A stretch of DNA of 64,000 nucleotides from DATBLQ01 sp036555325. GTDB taxonomy: Bacteria > Pseudomonadota > Alphaproteobacteria > Rhizobiales > Aestuariivirgaceae. Positions 55,432-63,935 of this stretch are shown here, piece by piece. The notes beneath the pieces are model-generated. The model did no database searches, was not told the origin of the DNA, and worked only from the letters and a program-made list of their open reading frames with translations. Within the stretch, counting starts at the first letter, position 1; each line of letters starts with the position of its first letter. The DNA lies in assembly GCA_036555325.1 (NCBI GenBank), contig DATBLQ010000082.1, positions 62,001 to 126,000 of the forward strand. Direction: 5' to 3'. Both the position numbers and the translations under genes were made by a program.

Positions 55432-55865
55432 GGTTTTCCCCGGAGTATTACCCCGTTCTAGAGAGCCCATAGTCCCCGAATACGGCGACAGCGTGGAAAG
55501 TGCCATTTGCCAAAAGCTCACGCTTGCCTTGAAAGCTAACAACGCCTTTGGAATCTCCGATACCTCGAGACCCCCTGTCTGCTTAGGGTCAAAGGCGACG
55601 TGAGGCGTTCCAGTTGCGATGTCCGCTTTAGCCTACAAGCGGACTAGATCGCAGCTCTCTATGATCGACGATTAAATCAATGTCGGTGATGAAGGAGGCA
55701 GCATCACTCAAAAGGAACAAAGCCGCGCTTTTTCGGCCTCGCATGAACCTGCAAGTGGCGTCCGACTATATGAGATCTTTATGAGAGAGCTTCGGCTTCG
55801 ATCTCGAAAATATATGTATCGAGGCGTAGCTAACAGCGCGCAACAGGTACACTTCTGGAGATCCG
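55432..55865. other. Gap between the NicO gene and the kdp remnant
   Basis: About 430 bases between two divergent genes. No gene is recognised. It should hold the promoter of the DUF1007-NicO gene; no operator or riboswitch is clear. Confidence 0.4.
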
Positions 55866-55948
55866 ATGCTCGATAGCGCAATGTTCGTTCTCGGTTTGGG
55901 CTTTTCGCGGCCTCAATCGCCTATGCCCATGCCTGCAATTGGCTATGA
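55866..55948 (+). pseudogene. Small membrane peptide upstream of kdpF, one-base frameshift
   Basis: ATG 55866 opens MLDSAMFVLGLGF, then adding one base in the TTTT run gives FAASIAYAHACNWL and a stop at 55946. Such a one-helix peptide of about 27 residues with a late cysteine is often encoded just before kdpF/kdpA. As it stands the frame runs on into an unrelated reading, so the peptide is lost. Confidence 0.5.
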
Positions 55949-55958
55949 GGGTGTTCGT

Positions 55959-56048
55959 ATGATCTATGACTATTCCTTCGCCGGTCTCGTAACCGCCGGA
56001 CTGCTTGCTTATCTCACGTATGCCCTGCTGCGGCCGGAGCGGTTCTGA
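55959..56048 (+). CDS. kdpF: Potassium-transporting ATPase subunit KdpF
   Basis: A 29-residue single-helix protein, MIYDYSFAGLVTAGLLAYLT and then YALLRPERF, the conserved small stabilising subunit of the Kdp potassium ATPase. It is 9 bases before kdpA. The Kdp system is broken here (see kdpA), so this is probably a relic of the operon. Confidence 0.8.
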   Translation: MIYDYSFAGLVTAGLLAYLTYALLRPERF

Positions 56049-56057
56049 GATGCCCAG

Positions 56058-56996
56058 ATGACAATCAGCGGCTGGGCCCAGATTGCCATTTATTTTGCAA
56101 TTCTCACCGCGTTGGTGGTTCCTCTCGGGAGCTACATGGCGCGGATTTTCGAAGGCGAGCGGACCTTTCTGTCCCCTATCCTGCGCCCCTTTGAAATCGC
56201 GATTTATCGTATTGCGGGGGTAGACGAAGCTCGCGAGCAGCACTGGCTCGGCTACACGCTCGCCATGTTGCTGTTCAATGCCGCAGGATTCTTTCTACTC
56301 TACGCCCTCCTGCGGCTACAGGCTCTTCTGCCGCTCAATCCGGCTGGCATGGTGGCGGTTGCTCCCGACCTCGCCTTCAACACGGCGGTGAGTTTCACCA
56401 GCAACACGAACTGGCAAAACTATGGGGGCGAGAGCACGCTCAGCTATTTGAGCCAAATGCTCGGGCTTACCACCCAGAACTTCGTATCGGCTGCCACTGG
56501 TATTGCACTCGCCATTGCACTTATACGCGCATTCGCCCGCGCTTCGGCTAGGACGGTCGGGAATTTTTGGGTCGATCTCACCCGCACCATCCTTTACATC
56601 CTGCTGCCTCTATCGCTCCTTGGAGCGCTCTTTCTCGTGTGGCAAGGCGTGCCACAGAACGTCGGCCAGTATGCTGACGCAACGACGCTCGAAGGAGCGA
56701 AACAGGTGATCAGCCAAGGGCCAGCCGCCTCGCAGATTGCGATCAAACAGTTAGGCACTAATGGCGGCGGCTTCTGGAATGCCAACTCCGCCGTTCCTTA
56801 CGAAAATCCCACGGCGCTGAGCAATTTCCTCGAACTGCTGTTCATCCTTCTAATCCCTGCGGCGTTGACTTACACGTTCGGACGCATGGTGAAGGATCAG
56901 CGGGCAAGGCTGGGCGCGTTACGCTGCGATGTCGCTGTGCACCGTTCCAGAACTTGCATGTGTCTTGATCTCGCTACTGGACCGAAATGCCGCTGA
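56058..56996 (+). pseudogene. kdpA: Truncated, frameshifted KdpA
   Basis: The N-terminal half of the potassium-binding subunit is well preserved for about 285 residues, including FTSNTNWQNYGGESTLSY (first selectivity loop) and KQLGTNGGGFWNANSAVPYE (second loop). At 56907 a frameshift changes the reading to ARLGALRCDVAVH; in the +1 frame the expected GQGWARYAAMSL continues only to about 56937. After that nothing kdpA-like follows, and kdpB/C are absent. Complete KdpA has about 560 residues, so the transporter cannot be made. Confidence 0.88.
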
Positions 56997-57049
56997 AGGT
57001 TGTGGTAGTCTAAGTCGTAATTAAACGGGAGCATTGGCGGGTCGAACGC

Positions 57050-57172
57050 GTGCAACGCCAGCTTTCAGCAATTCTCACCGCAGATATTGCAGGCTACAGT
57101 CGCCTTATCGGGCTCCATGAAAAGGGAACGCTCGCCAGACTAAGGCCCTCCCGGCGCACCCTGATTGATGGA
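57050..57172 (+). pseudogene. Stub of a class III cyclase gene
   Basis: Forty codons from GTG 57050 read VQRQLSAILTADIAGYSRLI, then GLHEKGTLARL, closely matching the start of the gene at 20280 (RVQRQLSAILAADVAGYSRL). At the point where PKINEHRGR is expected (after LID) the match stops, and the frame ends with unrelated residues inside the DUF421 gene tail. It is a fourth cyclase copy, reduced to a stub, right beside the broken kdpA. Confidence 0.8.
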
Positions 57173-57232
57173 GGAATGTGTGATACGATGGATGCGCGTG
57201 GGCCTTCACGTCGCTCCTCCAAGCCGCCACCC

Positions 57233-57769
57233 TCATTTCCTGGGTTCGGTTTTCCGCTTCTGTGAACGCCTGCTATTATCCTGGATGTGTCTCTTTATGA
57301 TGCTGATTTGTCCATCGTCCTCGAGATACGCCCTTTTAACCTCGCCCAGATTCTCCACCCCCTGCTGCCGGAGATGACTCAAAAGTTCATCCGTCGTGAG
57401 CGCTTCCAGTTTCAGGTTGCGGTTGATCGCCTTTCCATCGCGAACTAGAAGCAACGGTCTAGAATGGAGCAGCCGGCGCACTGCGGGGAACCGGTAGCTC
57501 ATAAGGTCGAGGGTGTAGTCCCAGCCGATGATGGTCACCACAAGAATGATGCCCTCGGTGATCGACTTATATCCACCCGAAAGCGCGTTCTGAGCAGCAT
57601 CGGCGATAACCACGATCACGAGCAGGTCGGCAATGCTGAGAGAGCCCATGCCCCGTCTCGGCAAGAGGCGCAAAATTACCACAAGAGCAAGGTAAGTGAT
57701 GGTGCCGCGAATAAAGATTTCAAACGGTCGCGCGGGGTAGAACAGCTCCATCAAATTGACTTCGAACAT
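57233..57769 (-). CDS. DUF421 (YetF-type) membrane protein
   Basis: A 178-residue protein with three N-terminal hydrophobic segments (TITYLALVVILRLL and following) and a soluble C-terminal DUF421 domain. Markers are RRGMGSLSIADLLVIVVIADAAQNAL and the C-terminal HSRPLLLVRDGKAINRNLK with LSHLRQQGVENLGEVKRAYLE. YetF-like proteins are envelope stress or spore-related in Bacillus, and of unknown role here. The gene appears complete though surrounded by remnants. Confidence 0.86.
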   Translation of the reverse strand: MFEVNLMELFYPARPFEIFIRGTITYLALVVILRLLPRRGMGSLSIADLLVIVVIADAAQNALSGGYKSITEGIILVVTIIGWDYTLDLMSYRFPAVRRLLHSRPLLLVRDGKAINRNLKLEALTTDELLSHLRQQGVENLGEVKRAYLEDDGQISIIKRHIQDNSRRSQKRKTEPRK

Positions 57770-57875
57770 CTTTTTTCCGAGGCTCGGCTCATCCCTTTCT
57801 TGTTCAATATACCCGTGTTGCCCGTGAATGCGCCCTCGGTTGCTTCAACTCACAAAAAGCCCCGGAAATTCAACT

Positions 57876-58550
57876 CTAAATCCTCCCGAACTCGGCTAAC
57901 AAATCTTCCACTGTTTTCCCTTTCGTCACCCACTCGCGCGTCCGTTGCTCTCGCTCCGCCTGTTCTCTTGCAAGTTTGAGGATTTCTTTCGCATTCTGAC
58001 GAGGAACTACCGTAACGCCTATGGAATCTGCCACTATGAAATCCCCGGGATTTACAATAATCCCTCCACATGCAATCGGGACATTAATCGATAGTTCCTC
58101 CTTGCGATTGGAAAACATCGTATGAGTGCCACGCGGAACGATGGCCCGCGTCCAGATTGGCCAGCCGATATCCTCCAATTCGTCGATGTCTCGGCCGGCT
58201 CCATCGACAATCATGCCACGTATCCCTCGATTTTTGGCCAATCCCCCCATGAGACCGCCGCATACCGATGTCTCCGTATCGCCCCCAGCATCGACAACGA
58301 TAATGTCTCCTGGTTGACCCATCTCAAGTGATTTGAGGGGATCAACGAGATCGCCCTTTGACAATTGCACCGTCAACGCCTGCCCCACTGCTTTTGCATT
58401 GAATGCCGGTTTGATGGCGCTGCTCATCACTCCGGTGCGGTACATCACATCGGCAAAAACGCACGACGCCGAATAGCACGCCGCCACCTCATCGAATTGC
58501 CTAAGCAGATCGACGGTTCGCTGAAATTCGTTGTAAACCGAGGGCGGCAT
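57876..58550 (-). CDS. RraA-family protein (HMG/CHA aldolase-like)
   Basis: A protein of about 224 residues with the RraA fold. Landmarks: SASCVFADVMYRTGVM, AFNAKAVGQALTVQLSKGD, IIVVDAGGDTETSVCGGLMG (the DxxGD-like pyruvate/metal loop), and GIRGMIVDGAGRDIDELEDIGWPIWTR (R/D catalytic residues), shortened here to GMIVDGAGRDIDEL. RraA-like proteins include 4-hydroxy-4-methyl-2-oxoglutarate aldolase and related lyases. No ribosome site is clear at ATG 58550; the frame is open to 58661, whose extra 37 residues look untypical. Confidence 0.75.
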   Translation of the reverse strand: MPPSVYNEFQRTVDLLRQFDEVAACYSASCVFADVMYRTGVMSSAIKPAFNAKAVGQALTVQLSKGDLVDPLKSLEMGQPGDIIVVDAGGDTETSVCGGLMGGLAKNRGIRGMIVDGAGRDIDELEDIGWPIWTRAIVPRGTHTMFSNRKEELSINVPIACGGIIVNPGDFIVADSIGVTVVPRQNAKEILKLAREQAEREQRTREWVTKGKTVEDLLAEFGRI

Positions 58551-58667
58551 CGAACGCGTCCTGGGTGAGTGAGGCGATGCCCGCATCCTCCTGGCTAATT
58601 CTGCCAATCCTGATGAGGCGCCCGAGTGGCGCGTGATATCCGCCCCTTCCACTCGGGCCATGCTTGA

Positions 58668-58820
58668 TTACCGCAATGATACTTTTGCACTTTCACCATC
58701 AAGCTGCGCAGTCATCGGCCTCGTGTGGCCATCATCCACACCGTCGAGGCCCAACATCATAGTCATATCTGTTTTAAGAGCCTTCCAGAATTTTTCCTCA
58801 AGTTCCTGCGGTGTGGACAT
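58668..58820 (-). pseudogene. N-terminal stub of a general stress protein 26 (PNPOx-like)
   Basis: Fifty codons read MSTPQELEEKFWKALKTD, then MTMMLGLDGVDDGHTRPMTA and end SAKVSLR. This is the N-terminus of general stress protein 26-type pyridoxamine phosphate oxidase-like flavoproteins (usually about 170 residues). The expected WFFTS-type continuation is missing and a stop follows. It points away from and lies 118 bases upstream of the RraA gene on the same strand. Confidence 0.7.
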
Positions 58821-59303
58821 GGGATTAGCTCTCTTAGAGACAGTCCCAGTCCAACCGCTGTCATCCGCAGAGGTTCCAATATGGGGCTGGCTTTAAAAAT
58901 GGATGCGAAGCCCGGTATGGCTGAGAGGTAGGTCGGATGCTCCCAACTCGGCCTCGATCCCGGCTATTATTGAGCGTGGTTTGCCATCGAAGTTAATTTT
59001 CCATTCACCTTCGTGGAGTACCACAAAGTACTACAATCTAGTCACTTGTTGTCGCTTCCGATTAGATGATCCGAATCAACTTGCCAAAAAGATAGGGAGC
59101 TGCTTGTGGGGAGTCGAATCCGCAAAGGTAAAACCACATATGCACCAGAACTTTTGCCCATGACGAGGCGAAATGCAGATGTTTTCGTGTGTCACGATCA
59201 CCAGGCATCAACTGGGCGCTGCCGAAACTGTCAAATGACATCTGGAGAGGCCTTAGAGCCTATTTCGCCAGCGCAGAAACGTAGGCGCCCCGTGGTTAAT
59301 TGA
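58821..59303. other. Gap without recognised genes
   Basis: About 480 bases with short reading frames only. Nothing is recognised by sequence; it separates two degraded genes and is probably decayed DNA. Confidence 0.4.
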
Positions 59304-59315
59304 GTGGAGTTTAGG

Positions 59316-59719
59316 CTCAACCTTGACCACGGCAATAGCCATGGTCATCTCTTTCATTGCCATTTCCTCTTGCTGCGCGACTGGTCGAGCGCCTTCGATG
59401 CCGATGGAATCGCCAACTGGCGTCAGCCAACCGGTCCCGGCAGCTCAATCGTTGGAAAAGACAATCACCCGGTTGTGCACATCGCGTATGAAGATGCGCT
59501 TGCCTATGGCAGGGCATCTTCCCAGTGCTCACCACTAAAGACGACGGCTATGGCCGATTGCAAACACGGCCGACACTGCCCCGGTCAGATGCTTCAACGC
59601 CGGCGACGTATTGCCACCACCGTGTGATCCGCCCAGCGTGCTGGATGCCAGGTACAAGCACTTCCTTCGCCATGCCTGGATGTGCCTTGGGATCGGGGTT
59701 TCTTCTCAAAACCATTTGA
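59316..59719 (+). pseudogene. Remnant of a formylglycine-generating-enzyme-like (SUMF1/FGE) gene
   Basis: In one frame (59382-59520) the DNA reads WSSAFDADGIANWRQPTGPG and SSIVGKDNHPVVHIAYEDAL, the core FGE-sulfatase pattern (NWRxPxGPGS...HPVVHVxxxDA). The downstream C-terminus appears in a different frame as TYCHHRVIRPACWMPGTSTS, resembling the YCxRYRPAA...TSxxG end of FGE. Both the middle and start are missing. FGE enzymes activate sulfatases; no sulfatase gene is in the window. Confidence 0.55.
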
Positions 59720-59791
59720 CTAGGAAGGCTTCATCGGCTGCCTCCAGCACCGCGTTTACGCCAACCGGCGCGGGGTAACGTCACCTGCACG

Positions 59792-60280
59792 TTAATCCTT
59801 TCGTTGACCGATCTCGGCAAGGCGCTTCTGTAATGTCAACCGGTCTAACGAGGCAATCGGGAGACTTGTGAAGACGCTTATCCGGTTGCTCAACATGCGA
59901 TAGGCATCGGCAAAAGCCAGGCGCCGCTGAGCTTCGGTTCCTTCCGTAGAAGCTGGGTCAGGGATACCCCAATGAGCTGTCATCGGCTGGCCGGGCCAAA
60001 TTGGGCAGACTTCCCCTGCTGCATTGTCACAGACCGTAAACACAAAATCGAGTTTAGGTGCCTGTGGCGAAGCAAATTCATCCCAGCTTTTGGATCGAAG
60101 ATGCTCTGTGCGGTAGTTCAGTTTGCGAAGCAGGTCGAGCGCAAATGGGTGCACTGAGCCCTGTGGGTGACTTCCAGCGCTGTAGGCTGTGAATCGACCA
60201 GGACCTTCACGGTTGAGAATGGACTCCGCAAGTATGGAACGGGCAGAATTTCCTGTGCAGAGAAACAGAACAGTATGCAT
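59792..60280 (-). CDS. arsC: Arsenate reductase (low-molecular-weight phosphatase type)
   Basis: A 162-residue thioredoxin-coupled arsenate reductase-like protein. The P-loop is LFLCTGNSARSILAE (CX5R), followed by AGSHPQGSVHPFALDLLRKL, FVFTVCDNAAGEVCPIWPG with two redox cysteines, and HWGIPDPASTEGTE. ATG 60280 matches the family N-terminus; the open frame extends upstream to 60379. No other ars genes (arsR, acr3) are adjacent, so its arsenic role here is inferred from sequence only. Confidence 0.85.
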   Translation of the reverse strand: MHTVLFLCTGNSARSILAESILNREGPGRFTAYSAGSHPQGSVHPFALDLLRKLNYRTEHLRSKSWDEFASPQAPKLDFVFTVCDNAAGEVCPIWPGQPMTAHWGIPDPASTEGTEAQRRLAFADAYRMLSNRISVFTSLPIASLDRLTLQKRLAEIGQRKD

Positions 60281-60482
60281 GGAGCTAATCTCACCGATCT
60301 TCTCTCTGGCGATTTTATGTGACAGTTCGGTGACGTCTGAAAAATTGCCATTAGGCGACAGATGACTTCTGCCACACACCCAGTTTCAATGCCGCAAAGG
60401 ATTATCTGAAGACTAATAACCGTGCTTATTGAATATTGAAAAGTTTTGGGCACAAAGTCTGTCTATGATAAAATCACTGATG

Positions 60483-61658
60483 GGAGCCGTCTTGCGTAGC
60501 AGCGAAAGAATACTAACTACTCATACGGGCAGCCTGCCAAGGCCCCCGGAGCTCTCCCTCCTCCATATCGCTCGATCCAAAAATCAGAGCGCGGATTCCG
60601 AGGCACTGAGAGAGGTTGGCAAGAGAGCAGTCCAGGAGGTTGTAACTCAGCAAATTGCGGCCCACATAGATATCGGAAACGACGGAGAGCAGCAGCGCGA
60701 TAGCTTTCTCCTTCATGTTCTGCAAAGGCTGAGCGGGTTTGGTGGCCAATGGAATCGAGAACCTTTCGCCGACCTAACGAAATACCCCGATTACATGGAG
60801 GCGGAAAAAAAACGCCTCGCCTCATCCGCCTCAATCAGCGTTCGACAGAATTTACCAAAAGCTATCTCAGCAATTCAGTATCTGGGCAGCCAGTTCATCA
60901 GTCGTGAATGCACGGTTCTGGCCGATGCAGTCATTCAAAATCCCGGACTTAAGGGGTGTTTTGTCACTTCTCCTTCGCCTGGAACAATCGCTGCCTGCAT
61001 GAAAAACGAATTCTACTCCAGTGATGACGAATACATCAGCGCCCTGGGTTCAGCTCTCACCCAGGAGTATGTGGCGATTGTCGACCACGGATTCATGCTC
61101 CAGATAGACTGCCCCGAGCTAGCGCTCGAACGGCATGTGGGGTTTCAAAAGAAAGGTTTGCCCGATTTTCTGCGTTTTGGGGAAAAGGTGATGGCAGCGC
61201 TAAACGACTCCATCAGGACCATACCACGCGATCAAACAAGATTGCACGTCTGCTGGGGGAACTATGAAGGTCCCCATGATGAAGACATTCCCCTGGAAGC
61301 GATCTTAGATATCCTCTGCTCCGCTAATGTCGGCACGTTCGTTCTTCCATTGGCGAATCCGCGTCATGCTCATGAGTATCGACTTCTGCCAAGACTGCTT
61401 GGCGACGACCGCACCATCGTTGCAGGTGTTATCGATACCACCACAAACTATATAGAGCACCCTGCTGTTGTGGCGGACCGAATATGCAAAGTTGCAGAAA
61501 CGATCGGCGATCCGACTCGCGTGATTGCAGGGACTGATTGCGGGTTTGAGACCGTAACCGGAGCAAGTCGGATTGCACCGAGTGTTGCTTGGGCTAAGTT
61601 GACCTCATTAGCCGAGGGCGCACAGTTGGCGTCCAAGCGCTTATTTAGCAAGATCTGA
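60483..61658 (+). CDS. MetE C-terminal-like methyltransferase (vitamin B12-independent methionine synthase family)
   Basis: A protein of about 391 residues from the cobalamin-independent methionine synthase C-terminal domain group, which includes epoxyalkane:coenzyme M transferase. It opens SSERILTTHTGSLPRPPEL and has the zinc-binding pairs HVCWGNYEGPHDEDIPL and TDCGFETVTG, plus VGTFVLPLANPRHAHEY. The short form lacks the MetE N-terminal half. Function is not settled. The start is unsure: TTG 60492 has GGGAG five bases before it, and ATG 60483 also fits. It is divergent from arsC. Confidence 0.82.
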   Translation, partial: GAVLRSSERILTTHTGSLPRPPELSLLHIARSKNQSADSEALREVGKRAVQEVVTQQIAAHIDIGNDGEQQRDSFLLHVLQRLSGFGGQWNREPFADLTKYPDYMEAEKKRLASSASISVRQNLPKAISAIQYLGSQFISRECTVLADAVIQNPGLKGCFVTSPSPGTIAACMKNEFYSSDDEYISALGSALTQEYVAIVDHGFMLQIDCPELALERHVGFQKKGLPDFLRFGEKVMAALNDSIRTIPRDQTRLHVCWGNYEGPHDEDIPLEAILDILCSANVGTFVLPLANPRHAHEYRLLPRLLGDDRTIVAGVIDTTTNYIEHPAVVADRICKVAETIGDPTRVIAGTDCGFETVTGASRIAPSVAWAKLTSLAEGAQLASKRLFSKI

Positions 61659-61679
61659 ACCCTCAAGAGGGCTCAGCCC

Positions 61680-62399
61680 TTAGAGGGGTGAAGATAGAAT
61701 GCTAAGTCCTCCGCAGACATAGAGCGTCTGCCCCGTTATGTAGGACGCATCCTCTGAAACGAAAAACGCCACCGCGGCTGCAACATCTGCCGGTTTACCA
61801 ACACGGCCAATTGGAATCGCCGCAAGAAAGGCTTTGGTCGCCGGATCATCCGCTGGGCTGCTGTCGTGGAGCATTTGCGTCGCAATCGGGCCGGGAGCAA
61901 CAGTGTTGACTGTTATACCATCCTTTGCGAGTTCCAGTGCCCAAGTGCGCGTCATTGCGGCGAGTGCCGCCTTTGTCGCGGCATAGACTGTCCGCCCTGT
62001 TTTGCCCAATGCTGCACGGCTGCCAATGTTAACAACCCGTCCGCGCCGCTTTGCTTTCATCGCTGGAAGCACCGCTTGCATGGTAAGGATGGCTGCCCGA
62101 ATATTGAGATCAAGCATGCGGTCAACATCCGCCAAGTCGATCTGCTCCAGCGTTCCCACTTCGATCATGGCGGCATTGTTGACGAGATTGTCGATGGAGT
62201 AGTTCGCTGTTACATCGGTGAGTGTCTGCTTGGCAGCATCAGCATCGGCGAGATCAACCGTATAAGTTACACCGGGAAAGTTGTCTTTTGGCCTATTGCG
62301 CGAGAGATTGATGATCTCATGGCCGGCGCTTGCCAAGCGTTCAGCAATGTTGCGACCGATTCCTCGCGAGGCACCAGTGATGAGCGTTGTTGGACTCAT
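61680..62399 (-). CDS. Short-chain dehydrogenase/reductase
   Basis: A 239-residue SDR enzyme of classical type. It begins TLITGASRGIGRNIAERLAS (NAD(P)-binding TGxxxGIG), followed by LVNNAAMIEVG (NNAG-like motif), NIGSRAALGKTGRTVYAATK (catalytic Ser and YxxxK) and a C-terminal ITGQTLYVCGG. The sequence of the cofactor loop (NLSRNRPK) suggests NADPH. It converges with the MetE-like gene, with 21 bases between the stops. Substrate unknown. Confidence 0.9.
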   Translation of the reverse strand: MSPTTLITGASRGIGRNIAERLASAGHEIINLSRNRPKDNFPGVTYTVDLADADAAKQTLTDVTANYSIDNLVNNAAMIEVGTLEQIDLADVDRMLDLNIRAAILTMQAVLPAMKAKRRGRVVNIGSRAALGKTGRTVYAATKAALAAMTRTWALELAKDGITVNTVAPGPIATQMLHDSSPADDPATKAFLAAIPIGRVGKPADVAAAVAFFVSEDASYITGQTLYVCGGLSILSSPL

Positions 62400-62500
62400 T
62401 GAATAATCACTCCGCCAGCGTCTCGCAATCAGGACAGGGAGCAGGCGCGCGAGTCCGCGGACAATCAGTAGAAAGCGTTGGTCTGAGTGCTGTCAACGGA

Positions 62501-63343
62501 TCAAGCTACCGCTAAGGTGTTTTGCGAAGTGCCAAGAAACTCGTACCCTCGGCTCGTTTTGAAGGGTTTACTTGCCTCCTCGATCTTTCGGCGAATCTGT
62601 GCTTGTTCGCTTTCCGGCAGTCCGACAATGGTGAGGGCGATGGCCCCCGCCATGGTAATCAAAAAACGCCAAAATGCGTCGAAATCGGCAAAATGCCAGG
62701 TCATTTCGATGTCATCCATTTGAACGAGTTTCAGCTCTGCATCCGCAAGAAGCGAGCGGGTTCGCTCTGGATCGGCCATGGCGAATACACCAGGCGTCCC
62801 TGGGGGTGGTGGCGGCACACCGGTGTGCTCGCTTATCGCGCGAGCCGGAACGGTAACCCATGGATTTTTCACCGGGTCGCCCCAAACTGAGAATGCGAGC
62901 TTCCCTTGCGGACGCAGGACCCGGCGAGTTTCGGAAAAAGCGACACCGGGGTCAGCCATCAACATATAGCCCCATCTGCACAAGACTCCGTCAATTGAAT
63001 CGTCGGTCAGATTCATCTTCTGAGCATCCAGGACCCGATGCTCGACATTCTTAAGCCGGAGCCGGTTTGACTCCTTGCGCGCCGTCTCGACCATGTTGGG
63101 CGAGAAGTCTGTTGAGATTAGGTGGCCTTTCGGCTCGATCCTTGCTGCCACCCCGAAGCCGGTCTCTCCCGTCCCGGCTGCCAGTTCCAGGATCGTTTGT
63201 CCTGGTTGGGGGTCAAGCGCATCTACCAACCATTCCCCGATGTGCCGTGAGCTGTTCCACAACCACGTTCTTTCACGATCCCAGCCGTCAGCCATCTCTT
63301 GCCAGATGTCATAGGATTTCTGTGAGTAGTCTTGTGTTGTCAT
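62501..63343 (-). CDS. Class I SAM-dependent methyltransferase
   Basis: A 280-residue methyltransferase of the UbiE/Methyltransf_11 group. SAM motif I is ILELAAGTGETGFGVA, motif II-like VLDAQKMNLTDDSIDGVLCR and the post-motif RRVLRPQGKLAFSVWGD. There is no neighbour that fixes the substrate. It reads in the same direction as the SDR gene, about 100 bases upstream of it. Confidence 0.86.
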   Translation of the reverse strand: MTTQDYSQKSYDIWQEMADGWDRERTWLWNSSRHIGEWLVDALDPQPGQTILELAAGTGETGFGVAARIEPKGHLISTDFSPNMVETARKESNRLRLKNVEHRVLDAQKMNLTDDSIDGVLCRWGYMLMADPGVAFSETRRVLRPQGKLAFSVWGDPVKNPWVTVPARAISEHTGVPPPPPGTPGVFAMADPERTRSLLADAELKLVQMDDIEMTWHFADFDAFWRFLITMAGAIALTIVGLPESEQAQIRRKIEEASKPFKTSRGYEFLGTSQNTLAVA

Positions 63344-63533
63344 AGTGCCGGCAAACCGAAGCCATTCGACCGACTATCGGTCCCTCTAAAGGAAGCGCCA
63401 GAGAACCTAGTGCCGTCCACCCTACATTGGTTTAGCCCGTCACTGAACTGCAGATCGGGACGGTAATAACCTTAGACATGCGAGCGCGAGGGGTTTAGTG
63501 AACATTGGCTACACAGCCTAAGGAGGAATAGTC

Positions 63534-63935
63534 ATGAAGGTCGCTACTGGAATGGCGTTGGGCGTTCTGGCGGGAATTGCAATCGGCGCGGCCATGGTGC
63601 AAGGGCTGCATGCTCAGGCCACGCCGCCTGTCTATTATGTTTCCGAAATTGACCTTTCAGACCCTGAAGCTTACGCCAATGAGTACCTTCCAAAAGCGCA
63701 AGAACTCATCAAAAGCGCCGGCGGGCAGTATGTGGCCAGCGGCGGACCAGGATCATCCGGGAAGGTGACAGGATTCGATGGTGAGGCGCCCAAGAGCCGG
63801 GTGGTCATCGTAAAGTGGGACAGTCTGGACAAAATTCAGGCTTGGCGCAGTTCGCCCGAATTCCAGGAGAACCGCAAGATCGGCGTTAAATATGCCAAAT
63901 TCCGCAGCTTCGCCGTCGATGGGATGCCGCAATAG
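63534..63935 (+). CDS. Exported DUF1330 protein
   Basis: A 133-residue protein with an N-terminal signal peptide (MALGVLAGIAIGAAMVQGL, cleaved near HAQA) followed by a DUF1330 ferredoxin-like domain: PVYYVSEIDLSDPEAYANEY, GGQYVASGGPGS, and the end WDSLDKIQAWRSSPEFQENR. The family is of unknown function; most members are cytoplasmic, so the exported form is slightly unusual. AAGGAGGA sits before the ATG. The remaining bases to 64,000 hold nothing recognised. Confidence 0.88.
   Translation: MKVATGMALGVLAGIAIGAAMVQGLHAQATPPVYYVSEIDLSDPEAYANEYLPKAQELIKSAGGQYVASGGPGSSGKVTGFDGEAPKSRVVIVKWDSLDKIQAWRSSPEFQENRKIGVKYAKFRSFAVDGMPQ

Noticed and set aside
55432..55865. Cobalamin or nickel riboswitch before the NicO gene
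   Set aside because: No conserved B12-box or NiCo aptamer pattern could be seen on the strand that leads to the NicO gene.
57050..57265. The frame at 57050 as a working cyclase
   Set aside because: Only the first 40 residues match; the lysine, second aspartate and Asn/Arg residues are absent.
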